From Zeimonas arvi (lineage in GTDB: Bacteria > Pseudomonadota > Gammaproteobacteria > Burkholderiales > Burkholderiaceae_E), in contig NZ_VDUY01000004.1 in the NCBI RefSeq assembly GCF_008039575.1, positions 372,001-436,000 on the forward strand: a DNA stretch of 64,000 nt. The letters are read 5' to 3'. The position numbers and the translations under genes are program-made. Positions 54,623 through 64,000 of this stretch are shown here, piece by piece (position 1 is the stretch's first letter; every line of letters starts with the position of its first letter). The notes beneath the pieces were generated by a model, which was not told the DNA's origin, did no database searches, and worked only from the letters and a program-made list of their open reading frames with translations.

Positions 54623-56104
54623 ATGACCGAACTCGAATTCAAGGCGATCGCAGCCCAGGGCTACAACCGCATTCCGCTGCTGCTCGAATGCTTCGCCGAC
54701 CTGGATACCCCGCTGTCGCTGTACCTGAAGCTCGCGCACAAGCCCTACAGCTTCCTGCTCGAGTCGGTGGTCGGCGGCGAGCGCTTCGGCCGCTACTCGT
54801 TCATCGGCCTGCCGGCCAGCACGATCATCCGCTCCACCGACAAGGGCGCCGAGGTGGTGCGCCACGGCAAGGTCATCGAGAACTTCAAGGGCAACCCGCT
54901 CGACTTCGTCGACGCCTACCAGAAGCGCTTCAAGGTCGCGGTGCGCCCCGGGCTGCCGCGCTTCTGCGGCGGGCTGGCCGGCTACTTCGCCTATGACACG
55001 GTGCGCTGCATCGAGCCGAAGCTGGCGGGCGTGAGGAAGCCCGACCCGATCGGCGTGCCCGACATCTTCCTGCTGGTCACCGAAGAGCTGGCGATCATCG
55101 ACAACGTGACCGGCAAGATCTACCTGATGGTCTATGCCGACCCGGCCGAGCCCGAGGCCTACGAGCGTGCGCGCAAGCGGCTGCGCGAGCTCTACGTGCA
55201 GCTGTCGCGGCCGATCGACGTGCCCTCGTTCAAGTCGAGCTACGAGACCGACACGCAGCGCAACTTCGCGAAGGACGACTACCTGGCGGCGGTGGCGAAG
55301 GCCAAGGAATACATCATGGCCGGCGACGCGATGCAGATCCAGGTCGGCCAGCTGATCCAGAAGCCCTTCCGAGACTCGCCGCTCACGCTGTACCGGGCGC
55401 TGCGCTCCATCAATCCGTCGCCCTACATGTACTTCTACAACCTGGGCGGCTTCCACATCGTGGGCGCCTCGCCCGAGATCCTGGTGCGCCAGGAGCGCCA
55501 GCCCGACGGCGACCGGATCACGATCCGCCCGCTGGCCGGCACCCGCAAGCGCGGCGGCACGCCGGCGCAGGACGAGGCGCTGGCCCGCGAGCTGCTGTCC
55601 GACCCGAAGGAGATCGCCGAGCACGTGATGCTGATCGACCTGGCGCGCAACGACATCGGCCGCATCGCCGAGATCGGCAGCGTCAAGGTCACCGACCAGC
55701 TGGTCATCGAGAAGTACTCGCACGTGATGCACATCGTGTCCAACGTCGAGGGCAAGCTCAAGCGCGGCATGGGTCCGGTCGACGTGCTGCGCGCGACCTT
55801 CCCGGCCGGCACGCTGACCGGCGCGCCGAAGATCCGCGCGATGGAGATCATCGACGAGCTCGAGCCGACCAAGCGCGGCATCTACGGCGGCGCCTGTGGC
55901 TACATCTCCTTCGTGGGCGACCTGGACCTCGCGATCGCGATCCGCACCGCGATCGTCAAGGACGGCACGCTGTACGTGCAGGCTGCGGCCGGCGTGGTCG
56001 CCGACTCGGTGCCCGAGAGCGAATGGCAGGAGACCGAGAACAAGGCCCGCGCGGTGCTGCGCGCGGCCGAGCTGGTGCAGGCCGGCCTCGACGGCCAGAT
56101 CTGA
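54623..56104 (+). CDS. trpE: Anthranilate synthase component I
   Basis: 493 residues. Converts chorismate to anthranilate using ammonia from TrpG. Feedback-inhibition motif LLES is present in [18 protein letters not shown] (near 47), with NPSPYMYF completing the Trp site; the catalytic C-terminal half has [27 protein letters not shown] and [15 protein letters not shown]. Full length. GAGGG ribosome site before ATG 54623. First structural gene of trpEGDC. Confidence 0.97.
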   Translation: MTELEFKAIAAQGYNRIPLLLECFADLDTPLSLYLKLAHKPYSFLLESVVGGERFGRYSFIGLPASTIIRSTDKGAEVVRHGKVIENFKGNPLDFVDAYQKRFKVAVRPGLPRFCGGLAGYFAYDTVRCIEPKLAGVRKPDPIGVPDIFLLVTEELAIIDNVTGKIYLMVYADPAEPEAYERARKRLRELYVQLSRPIDVPSFKSSYETDTQRNFAKDDYLAAVAKAKEYIMAGDAMQIQVGQLIQKPFRDSPLTLYRALRSINPSPYMYFYNLGGFHIVGASPEILVRQERQPDGDRITIRPLAGTRKRGGTPAQDEALARELLSDPKEIAEHVMLIDLARNDIGRIAEIGSVKVTDQLVIEKYSHVMHIVSNVEGKLKRGMGPVDVLRATFPAGTLTGAPKIRAMEIIDELEPTKRGIYGGACGYISFVGDLDLAIAIRTAIVKDGTLYVQAAAGVVADSVPESEWQETENKARAVLRAAELVQAGLDGQI

Positions 56105-56130
56105 ACGGGCGCAAGCGGAGCGCGACGAAC

Positions 56131-56694
56131 ATGCTGCTGATGATCGACAACTACGACAGCTTCACCTACAACCTTGTCCAGTACTTCGGCGAGCTCGGTG
56201 AAGAGGTGCTCACCGTTCGCAACGACGCGATCGACCTGGCCGGTATCGAGAAGCTCGCGCCGGCCCGCATCGTGATCTCGCCCGGGCCCTGCACGCCGGC
56301 CGAGGCGGGCGTGTCGGTGCCGCTGATCCGGCGCTTCGAGGGCCGCATCCCGATCCTGGGCGTGTGCCTGGGCCACCAGTCCATCGGCGCGGCCTACGGC
56401 GGCCGCATCGTCCGGGCGCGGCAGGTGATGCACGGCAAGACCTCGCCGGTCACGCACACCGGCGCGGGCGTGTTCCGCGGGCTGCCCAGCCCGTTCACCG
56501 TCATTCGCTACCATTCGCTGGCCATCGAGCGCGAGAGCCTGCCCGACTGCCTCGAGATCACCGCCTGGACCGACGACGGCGAGATCATGGGCGTGCGCCA
56601 TCGCGAGCACAAGGTCGAGGGGGTCCAGTTCCATCCCGAGTCGATCCTCACCGAGCACGGCCACGCGCTGCTGAAGAACTTCCTGGAGACCTGA
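56131..56694 (+). CDS. trpG: Anthranilate synthase component II (glutamine amidotransferase)
   Basis: A 187-residue class I amidotransferase that passes ammonia to Trp[21 protein letters not shown] opens it; nucleophile C79 in GVCLGHQ, and the His/Glu of [12 protein letters not shown] complete the triad. May also serve PabB. Start ATG 56131; an upstream in-frame ATG at 56023 lies in trpE. GGAG at 56116 is somewhat distant. Confidence 0.97.
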   Translation: MLLMIDNYDSFTYNLVQYFGELGEEVLTVRNDAIDLAGIEKLAPARIVISPGPCTPAEAGVSVPLIRRFEGRIPILGVCLGHQSIGAAYGGRIVRARQVMHGKTSPVTHTGAGVFRGLPSPFTVIRYHSLAIERESLPDCLEITAWTDDGEIMGVRHREHKVEGVQFHPESILTEHGHALLKNFLET

Positions 56695-56695
56695 C

Positions 56696-57727
56696 ATGAC
56701 GATCACCGCGCAGGAAGCGCTGGTGCGCTGCATCGAGCACCGCGAGATCTTCCACGACGAGATGCTCAAGCTGATGCGGATGATCATGAGCGGCGAGATG
56801 TCGCCCACGATGACCGCGGCGATCCTCATGGGCCTGCGGGTCAAGAAGGAGACCATCGGCGAGATCACCGCCGCGGCCCAGGTGATGCGCGAGTTCTCGA
56901 ACAAGGTGCAGGTCGACGGCGGCCCGCACTTCGTGGACATCGTGGGCACCGGCGGCGACGGCGCGCAGACCTTCAACATCTCGACCGCCTCCACCTTCGT
57001 GGTGGCCGCGGCCGGCGGCACCGTGGCCAAGCACGGCAATCGCGGCGTTTCGTCGAAATCGGGCAGCGCCGACGTGATGGAGGCGCTGGGCGCCAACATC
57101 ATGCTGAGCGCGCCTCGGGTGGCCGACTGCATCCGGGAGACCGGCGTGGGCTTCATGTTCGCGCCCAATCACCATCCGGCGATGAAGAACGTGGCGCCGG
57201 TGCGCCGCGAGCTGGGCGTGCGCACGATCTTCAACATCCTGGGCCCGCTCACCAATCCCGCTGGCGCGCCCAACATCCTGATGGGCGTCTTCCACCCCGA
57301 CCTGGTCGGCATCCAGGTGCGGGTGATGGAGCGGCTCGGCGCGAAGCACGCGATGGTCGTCTGGGGCAAGGACGGCATGGACGAGGTCTCGCTCGGCGCG
57401 GCCACGCTGGTCGGCGAGCTCAAGGACGGCCAGGTCCACGAGTACGAGGTCCACCCCGAGGACTTCGGGCTGTCGATGATCAGCAACCGCGGCCTGCGGG
57501 TGGACGATGCCGAGGAATCGAAGGAGATGGTGCTCGAAGCGCTGGGCAACAAGCCCGGCACGCCGCGCGAGATCGTGACGCTGAACGCCGGCGTGGCGCT
57601 TTACGCGGCCGACGTGGCCGACTCGATCGGCGCCGGCATCGATCGCGCGCGCGAGGCGATCGCCTCGGGCGCGGCGCGCGAGCGGCTCGACCGCTTCGTG
57701 GCCTTCACCCGCCGCTTCGCGAACTGA
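56696..57727 (+). CDS. trpD: Anthranilate phosphoribosyltransferase
   Basis: 343 residues. Transfers phosphoribose from PRPP to anthranilate. PRPP loop [14 protein letters not shown] (84-97), [21 protein letters not shown] (the KHGNR and SGSAD parts are hallmarks), and the metal-binding DE in DGMDEVSLG. One base after the trpG stop, so translationally coupled. Confidence 0.97.
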   Translation: MTITAQEALVRCIEHREIFHDEMLKLMRMIMSGEMSPTMTAAILMGLRVKKETIGEITAAAQVMREFSNKVQVDGGPHFVDIVGTGGDGAQTFNISTASTFVVAAAGGTVAKHGNRGVSSKSGSADVMEALGANIMLSAPRVADCIRETGVGFMFAPNHHPAMKNVAPVRRELGVRTIFNILGPLTNPAGAPNILMGVFHPDLVGIQVRVMERLGAKHAMVVWGKDGMDEVSLGAATLVGELKDGQVHEYEVHPEDFGLSMISNRGLRVDDAEESKEMVLEALGNKPGTPREIVTLNAGVALYAADVADSIGAGIDRAREAIASGAARERLDRFVAFTRRFAN

Positions 57728-57744
57728 TCGCACACGAGCTCACG

Positions 57745-58551
57745 ATGGCAGCCGACATCCTCCAGAGAATCGTCGCGGTCAAGCGCGACGAGGTCGCCGC
57801 GGCGCTGCGCGCCTGCTCGCTGGCCGAGATCCGCGCGCAGGCCGAGGCGGCCCGCGCCGCACAGCCGGTGCGCGGTTTCGAGCGCGCACTGCGCGCCAGG
57901 ATCGCCGCCGGCCGGTCCGCGGTGATCGCCGAGATCAAGAAGGCCAGCCCGAGCAAGGGCGTGCTGCGCGAGGATTTCGCGCCGCCCGCCATTGCGGCGA
58001 GCTACGAGCGCGGCGGCGCGGCCTGTCTCTCGGTGCTCACCGACGAGCAGTTCTTCAAGGGATCGCTGGCCTACCTGCGCGCCGCGCGGGCGGCCTGCAC
58101 GCTGCCGGCGCTGCGCAAGGACTTCATCGTCGACGCCTGGCAGGTCTTCGAGGCGCGCGCCAACGGCGCCGACTGCATCCTGCTGATCGCGGCCTGCCTG
58201 TCGGACGCGCAGATGGCCGAGTTCGAGGCGATCGCGCATTCGCTCGACATGGACGTGCTGGTCGAGGTCCACGACGGAGCCGAGCTCGACCGTGCGCTGG
58301 CGCTCAAGACGCCGCTGGTGGGCATCAACAATCGCGACCTGCGCAGCTTCGAGGTGTCGCTCGACACGACGATCGGGCTGCTGGGCCGGATCCCGGCCGA
58401 TCGGCTGGTCGTCACCGAGAGCGGCATCCTGGCGCCGGCCGACGTTGCGAAGATGCGCGCGGCCGGCGTGGACGCCTTCCTGGTCGGCGAGGCCTTCATG
58501 CGCGCGCCAGAGCCCGGCGAGGCGCTGGCGGCACTGTTCGGAACCGACTGA
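57745..58551 (+). CDS. trpC: Indole-3-glycerol phosphate synthase
   Basis: 268 residues, monofunctional (no TrpF fusion). Ring closure of CdRP to indole-3-glycerol phosphate. [17 protein letters not shown] (63-79) has the catalytic lysine region, [13 protein letters not shown] the second Lys, [16 protein letters not shown] and ESGIL the phosphate site. 17 bases after trpD. Last gene of the trp run here; trpF, B and A are not in the window. Confidence 0.97.
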   Translation: MAADILQRIVAVKRDEVAAALRACSLAEIRAQAEAARAAQPVRGFERALRARIAAGRSAVIAEIKKASPSKGVLREDFAPPAIAASYERGGAACLSVLTDEQFFKGSLAYLRAARAACTLPALRKDFIVDAWQVFEARANGADCILLIAACLSDAQMAEFEAIAHSLDMDVLVEVHDGAELDRALALKTPLVGINNRDLRSFEVSLDTTIGLLGRIPADRLVVTESGILAPADVAKMRAAGVDAFLVGEAFMRAPEPGEALAALFGTD

Positions 58552-58599
58552 AGACGCCGCGCCGGACCCCGATTCCGGTGAAGTCGCGTACCGGCGCGT

Positions 58600-60429
58600 T
58601 CAGGACCGCTTCGGGCGGCCGGTCGAACCCGACAGCCAGGCCGACAGCAGCCGCCGCGCGACTGCCCCGGCCTTCGGGTCGATGCCGAGCATGGCCTCGG
58701 TCGGCGTCGCGGCCGTCGGCACGAGCTCGAACTCGTGCAGCTCGTCGCGCCGGAAGGCGTGCACCCGCAGACGCGCGCCGATTCCGCGCCGCTCGAGCAG
58801 CGCCTTGAGCGCGCGCTCGTCGGCCATTCGCAGGCCGTCGACCGCCACGATCGCGTCGCCCGCCGACAGCCCCGCCGCGTGGGCCGGACCGCCGTTGAGC
58901 ACGCCGGAGCACTGCAGCATCCCGTCGCGCATCGCCAGCCTGGCGCCGATCGTGGCGCCGGCCTGGTCGGCGCCGCGCGCCTCGAGCCGGATCCCGTGCC
59001 GGCGCAGCAAGGCTGCCAGCGGCAGCTCGCCGGTGCCTTCGGCCCAGTCGCGGATCTCGCGGTCGAGCTTCACGCCGGTGGCCTCGGCCAGCAGCCCCGG
59101 GAAGCCCTCCTCGGCGAGTCCGCCGCGCTGCCCGGGCGGCAGGGCGTAGAAGTCGCGCCCCCAGCGCTGCCACATCAGCCGCATCACGTCGTCGAGCGAG
59201 CGCCGGCCGTTCGTGCGCGCGCGGATGGAAAGATCCAGGCACAGCGCCACCAGCGCGCCCTTCGCGTAGTAGCTGACGATGGCGTTCGGCGAGTTCTCGT
59301 CCTGGCGGTAGTAGCGGGTCCAGGCGTCGAAGCTGGACTCGGCCACGCTCTGCGCGAAGCGTCCGGGCGCGCGCAGCACGCTGGAGATCGTTCCCGAGAG
59401 CAGCGTCAGGTAGTCGTTGGGGTCGACGACGCCCGAGCGCGCGAGCATCAGGTCGTCGTAGTACGAGGTGAACCCCTCGAAGATCCACAGCAGCCGCGTG
59501 TGGGTCTCGCGCGCGAGGTCGTAGTCGACGAAGGCCGCCGGCTTGATCCGCTTGACGTTCCAGGTATGGAAGTACTCGTGGCTGCACAGGCCGAGAAAGG
59601 ACCGGTAACCCTCGGGCGTGCCGGGCATGCCCGGATGGGGCAGGTCGGCGCGACGGCAGATCAGCGCCGTGCTGGCCCGGTGCTCGAGGCCGCCGTAGCC
59701 GTCGCCGACCGCGGTGACCTGGAACAGGTAGCGGTCGACGGGCGCGCGCCGGGTCTTCGGATCGAACAGCGCGGCCTGGGCTTCGCAGATCGCCTTCAGG
59801 TCGTGCGCAAGCCGCTTGCCGTCGGCGTCGTGACGCCCGGTGATCGCGACCTCGTGGCGGGCACCCGCGGCCTCGAAGGAGACCCTGTCGAAGCGGCCCA
59901 TCTCCACCGGGTGGTCGATCAGCGCGTCGTAGTCGGCGGCCCGGTAGCGGCCGAAGCCCCAGCGGCGAGCGCCCGCCTCGGGAAGCGTGGTGGCCACCCG
60001 CCAGTCGGCGCAGGCCGGGTGGTCCGGCGCCTCGAGGATGACCTCGCAGGGCGAGCGCTCCTGGCCGATCGCGCACAGGAACACGCTGGTGCCGTTGAAG
60101 AAGCCGTGCGTCCGGTCCAGGTGCGCGCCACGCACCGAGAGATCCCAGGCGTAGACCAGGTAGCGGAGCGTGAGCGGGCCCTCGCAGGGCGCGGCCTGCC
60201 AGCTGTCCTTGTCGAGCTTGCGCAGCGCGAGCTTGCGGCCGCCGGCCTGCGCCTCGATCCGCACGATGTGCCGGGCGAACTCGCGAATCATGTAGCTGCC
60301 CGGGATCCAGGCGGGCAGCGCCACCCGCTGGCCCTGCGGGTCGGGCGCGGCGATGGTCATCTCGACGCCGAAGAGGTGGGCGTCGGGGTCGGACGGGCGG
60401 ATGCGGTAGCGGATCGGGGCAGCGGGCAT
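58600..60429 (-). CDS. M61 family metallopeptidase with PDZ domain
   Basis: 609 residues. Glycyl-aminopeptidase-type zinc peptidase. Beta-rich N-terminal domain (1-170; PAWIPGSYMIREFARHI is a family signature), catalytic domain with HEYFH (H284, E285, H288) followed by TWNVKRIKP and the third ligand region LWIFEGFTSYYDD, and a PDZ domain (about 480-580; GGPAHAAGLSAGDAIVAVDG). No signal peptide, so cytosolic. Starts one base after the reductase stop upstream, so the two are an operon; tail-to-tail with trpC. Confidence 0.94.
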   Translation of the reverse strand: MPAAPIRYRIRPSDPDAHLFGVEMTIAAPDPQGQRVALPAWIPGSYMIREFARHIVRIEAQAGGRKLALRKLDKDSWQAAPCEGPLTLRYLVYAWDLSVRGAHLDRTHGFFNGTSVFLCAIGQERSPCEVILEAPDHPACADWRVATTLPEAGARRWGFGRYRAADYDALIDHPVEMGRFDRVSFEAAGARHEVAITGRHDADGKRLAHDLKAICEAQAALFDPKTRRAPVDRYLFQVTAVGDGYGGLEHRASTALICRRADLPHPGMPGTPEGYRSFLGLCSHEYFHTWNVKRIKPAAFVDYDLARETHTRLLWIFEGFTSYYDDLMLARSGVVDPNDYLTLLSGTISSVLRAPGRFAQSVAESSFDAWTRYYRQDENSPNAIVSYYAKGALVALCLDLSIRARTNGRRSLDDVMRLMWQRWGRDFYALPPGQRGGLAEEGFPGLLAEATGVKLDREIRDWAEGTGELPLAALLRRHGIRLEARGADQAGATIGARLAMRDGMLQCSGVLNGGPAHAAGLSAGDAIVAVDGLRMADERALKALLERRGIGARLRVHAFRRDELHEFELVPTAATPTEAMLGIDPKAGAVARRLLSAWLSGSTGRPKRS

Positions 60430-60430
60430 C

Positions 60431-61426
<996 letters not shown>

Positions 61427-61527
61427 GGGGGCTCCTTGCGTGCGATATTTCACGGTACGCTCGGATCTTAACGGGCAGGAGCCCGTTCCCGGCTCGGGGC
61501 CAGGATTCCCGGTCCGGCGAGCTTCGT

Positions 61528-61533
61528 TATGAT
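61528..61533 (+). promoter_or_regulatory. -10-like TATGAT ahead of the lipoprotein gene
   Basis: TATGAT would start transcription near 61540, 28 bases before the ATG at 61568, leaving room for the GAGGG ribosome site. Confidence 0.4.
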
Positions 61534-61567
61534 GGTCCGCAACAGGACTTTTCAATTTGAGGGCGCG

Positions 61568-62620
61568 ATGCAGATCTTCGACCCATCGATGCGTTTGAGA
61601 ACGGGCAAGGCGTCTGGCGCGCGCGGCATCCTCCTGCTGCCGATCGCCGCATCGCTCGTGCTGGCGGGTTGCGGCGGCGGTTCGTCGATCGGCGATGTGA
61701 CGCCGCAACCGGTGGTTCGATGCACTGCTCTCGACGGAGGAGGCTCTGGTTTCTCGTTGGGAGTGTGCACGAACCCGGCCACTCTCGTAGCTAGTTCGGC
61801 GTTTCAGCCGATCGAAGCTGCAGTGCTCCCCGGCGCAAACTCGTCATACGCGCTGACGCTCAACGCGCCGGCAAAAATCCTGAATGTTGCATTTGGCTCC
61901 GGCGACGAGACTGATCCAGGGGTTCGCGACATCATCGGGGCTGTGCGGGGAACTGCATACGAGAAGGATGCGGATCCCAGCGACCCGATTAGTTCGATCC
62001 TGCCAGTGCCACCCTATACTGCGCTGGTCGACTTCCGAAATGCCTGGGATGCGGATGTAGGCACCGAAGTGCTGAGGCTGGAGTTCGTTAACTTCGGGTA
62101 CTGGGAGCAGTTCACTGACAAGACCGCCGATGGTGGATTTTTCGGAGGTTGGTACTCCAAACGCTCGGAGACCTCGGTGACGAATGATCGACCCTCGGGG
62201 CAAACCGCTTATTCCGGGTTTGCGGTCGGCGTACTTTCCCCTGCGGAGCCGGGCGCGCGAAGCTACGGTTTCAGCGCAACGGTTAACGTGGTCGGCGACA
62301 ACAACGGGGTGCAATCCGGAGAGATCAAGTCGATGAAAATCTCCTACCGGGATTCCGCGAACAAGCTGATCATTCTGGACGTGCCCTTGAACGACTTGGT
62401 GTTCGCAGTGCCAGTCAACGACCTTGCTGGGCAAGCGGCCACGACGGATCTGCTTGTCTCGACAGGTAGTGAGGTCGTTCCGGTAGGGCGCGTGGAGGCT
62501 CGATTCTTCGGCTCCGCGACGAGTCGAGGCGCCGAGGTCGCTGGTCGACTACGCTTCCAGACCGCCGACGGAATGCGTGGCGTCGGAGCATTCGGAGCGC
62601 GCGCGGTGTCGGGCGGCTGA
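61568..62620 (+). CDS. Lipoprotein with TbpB-like C-terminal beta-barrel
   Basis: 350 residues from ATG 61568 (GAGGG upstream). Signal with lipobox LVLAGC (C35), then a GGGSS spacer. The body is beta-rich. The C-terminus, RVEARFFGSATSRGAEVAG then GVGAFGARAV, closely follows the G-x-F-F/Y-G-x-x-A-x-E-x-x-G...GAFGA pattern that ends transferrin-binding-protein-B-like and related Slam-exported lipoproteins. Hence probably a surface lipoprotein binding a protein or haem ligand. No Slam or TonB receptor gene is next to it. Codon third positions are clearly less GC-rich than the neighbours, suggesting transfer. Confidence 0.7.
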   Translation: MQIFDPSMRLRTGKASGARGILLLPIAASLVLAGCGGGSSIGDVTPQPVVRCTALDGGGSGFSLGVCTNPATLVASSAFQPIEAAVLPGANSSYALTLNAPAKILNVAFGSGDETDPGVRDIIGAVRGTAYEKDADPSDPISSILPVPPYTALVDFRNAWDADVGTEVLRLEFVNFGYWEQFTDKTADGGFFGGWYSKRSETSVTNDRPSGQTAYSGFAVGVLSPAEPGARSYGFSATVNVVGDNNGVQSGEIKSMKISYRDSANKLIILDVPLNDLVFAVPVNDLAGQAATTDLLVSTGSEVVPVGRVEARFFGSATSRGAEVAGRLRFQTADGMRGVGAFGARAVSGG

Positions 62621-62623
62621 TCG

Positions 62624-62661
62624 GGCCGCGGGGGGGCTGCGAGACACCCCTCGCGGCCTTT
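62624..62661 (+). terminator. Terminator hairpin between the lipoprotein and paaK
   Basis: GGCCGCG (62624-62630) pairs with CGCGGCC (62652-62658), and the G-run pairs with CCCC across one mismatch; TTT follows. It is placed 4 bases after the lipoprotein stop and beside the convergent paaK stop, so it may serve both. Confidence 0.7.
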
Positions 62662-64000
62662 ACGCCTTCGGCCGCTTGTCGACCACCCGCTTGGCCTTGC
62701 CGATCGAGCGCTCCACCGCGCCCGGCGGCTCCACGAGCACGCGCACCGTCACGCCGATGTAGGACTTGATCGCGTGCTCGAGCGCGGCGGCCGCGCCGAC
62801 AGCGGCCGAGCGGTCGTGGTGCTCGCCGCCCTTCAGTTCCACGCGCACGGTCAGCGTGTCCATGTGGTCCTCGCGGCCGAGCTCGCACACATAGTGCGGG
62901 GCCAGGTTCGGCCGCTGCAGGATCAGCTCCTCGATCTGCGACGGGAACACGTTCACGCCGCGGATGATCATCATGTCGTCGGAGCGACCGGTGATCTTCT
63001 GCATGCGTCGCATGGTGCGCGCGGTGCCCGGCAGCAGACGGGTCAGGTCGCGTGTGCGGTAGCGGACGATGGGCAGCGCTTCCTTGGTGAGCGAGGTGAA
63101 GACCAGCTCGCCGAACTCGCCGTCGGGCAGCACGCGGCCGGTTTCGGGGTCCACGATCTCGGGATAGAAGTGGTCCTCCCAGATGGTCGGGCCGTCCTTG
63201 GTCTCCACGCATTCGTTGGCCACGCCGGGCCCCATCACTTCTGACAGGCCGTAGATGTCGACCGCGTCGATCGCCAGCCGCTTCTCGATCTCGGCGCGCA
63301 TCTCGTTGGTCCAGGGCTCGGCGCCGAAGATGCCGATCCGCAGGCTCGACTCGCGCGGGTCGAGCCCGGATCGCTCCAGCTCGTCGGCGATCGCCAGCAT
63401 GTAGCTGGGCGTGACCATGATGATGTCGGGCCGGAAATCGGCGATCAGTTGCACCTGGCGCTCGGTCTGGCCGCCGCCGAAGGGCACCACGGTGAGGCCC
63501 AGCCGCTCCGCTCCGTAGTGGGCGCCCAGCCCGCCGGTGAACAGGCCGTAGCCGTAGCTCACGTGGACCATGTCGCCGGGCCGCGCGCCGGCGGCGCGGA
63601 TCGAGCGTGCGACGAGATCCGACCAGGTGTCGATGTCCTTGCGGGTGTAACCGACCACCGTGGGCTTGCCCGTGGTGCCGCTCGAGGCGTGAATGCGCAC
63701 GACCCGGTCGCGCGGCACGGCGAACATGCCGAAGGGGTAGTTCTCGCGCAGATCGCCCTTCGTGGTGAAGGGAAAGCGCGCCAGATCGTCGAGCGACTTC
63801 AGGTCGTCGGGGTGCACGCCGGCGGCTTCGAATCGCTTGCGATAGTGCGGGACGCCTTCCCATGCGTGGCGCAGCGTGCCGCGCAGGCGCTCGAGTTGCA
63901 GGGCGCGCAGCTCGTCCACGCTGGCGCGTTCGACGGGCTCGAGCGGAAAGCCGCCGGCCGAGAAGCCGGCGCCTGCCGCGGCAGGGGATGCGCTCGTCAT
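62660..64000 (-). CDS. paaK: Phenylacetate-CoA ligase PaaK
   Basis: 446 residues. Activates phenylacetate to phenylacetyl-CoA with ATP and CoA, the entry to the paa aerobic pathway. AMP-binding motif RIHASSGTTGKPTVVGYT near 104, GLSEVMGPG near 250, YRTRDLTRLLPG near 315 and the C-terminal domain lysine region KAKRVVDKRP. Length is typical (about 435-450). The ATG is the last codon of the window, so an upstream start cannot be excluded. Other paa genes would lie beyond the edge. Confidence 0.95.
   Translation of the reverse strand: MTSASPAAAGAGFSAGGFPLEPVERASVDELRALQLERLRGTLRHAWEGVPHYRKRFEAAGVHPDDLKSLDDLARFPFTTKGDLRENYPFGMFAVPRDRVVRIHASSGTTGKPTVVGYTRKDIDTWSDLVARSIRAAGARPGDMVHVSYGYGLFTGGLGAHYGAERLGLTVVPFGGGQTERQVQLIADFRPDIIMVTPSYMLAIADELERSGLDPRESSLRIGIFGAEPWTNEMRAEIEKRLAIDAVDIYGLSEVMGPGVANECVETKDGPTIWEDHFYPEIVDPETGRVLPDGEFGELVFTSLTKEALPIVRYRTRDLTRLLPGTARTMRRMQKITGRSDDMMIIRGVNVFPSQIEELILQRPNLAPHYVCELGREDHMDTLTVRVELKGGEHHDRSAAVGAAAALEHAIKSYIGVTVRVLVEPPGAVERSIGKAKRVVDKRPKA

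Overview
The window is high-GC chromosomal DNA from a betaproteobacterium, most likely order Burkholderiales. This rests on gene content and order: a DUF3683/FAD/Fe-S fusion beside ilvA, a ubiE-Tim44-ubiJ run, a Bv3F-type H-NS protein, a ureDABCEFG cluster beside urtABCDE, and an rpe-gph-trpEGDC supraoperon beside apaG and mltA. Genes are densely packed with many ATGA or GTGA overlaps. I see no CRISPR array, prophage, insertion sequence or rRNA; there is one tRNA (Phe, GAA).

Layout. 1-5833: partial ilvA (minus), a YqaA-type membrane protein, a C-rich direct repeat and a 1325-residue FAD/Fe-S oxidoreductase. 5923-10539: a 1538-residue protein with a long predicted beta-helix and a membrane C-terminus, the largest unexplained gene here. 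10564-16524: HIT protein, an unknown 569-residue protein, DUF971, ubiE, Tim44-like, ubiJ and a secreted unknown. 16597-22491: two SDR enzymes, an H-NS-like gene with an AT-rich repeat-bearing upstream region, rmuC, glutamate dehydrogenase and a DUF3014 protein.

22502-42911 is a coherent nitrogen-scavenging island. On the minus strand lie urease (ureD, A, a 73-residue membrane ORF, B, C, E, F, G), a LuxR-type response regulator and a 1126-residue sensor that fuses an NCS1-type transporter to a Cys-rich module, a histidine kinase and a receiver. Divergently, across a 185-bp region holding an 18-bp perfect palindrome, lie urtABCDE (urea ABC importer), fmdA and an FmdB-type zinc ribbon, aliphatic amidase amiE, and a MoxR/CbbQ AAA+ ATPase with a NorD/CbbO-type VWA protein. 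Together these import urea, hydrolyse urea and short amides to ammonia, and probably sense the supply through the transporter-kinase.

42915-50732: alpha/beta hydrolase, a cardiolipin-synthase-like lipoprotein, a PAS-GAF-GGDEF protein, tRNA-Phe, a UbiH-type hydroxylase, dsbC-like, mltA and a 30-residue membrane ORF. 50772-58551: apaG, rpe, fasciclin protein, gph, a nitronate monooxygenase, then trpE-G-D-C preceded by a candidate Trp-rich leader peptide and attenuator. 58600-64000: M61 peptidase, AcuI-type reductase, a lower-GC TbpB-like lipoprotein and paaK.

The best candidates for undescribed biology are the NCS1-transporter/kinase circuit with its palindrome, the 1538-residue beta-helix membrane protein, and the trp leader region.
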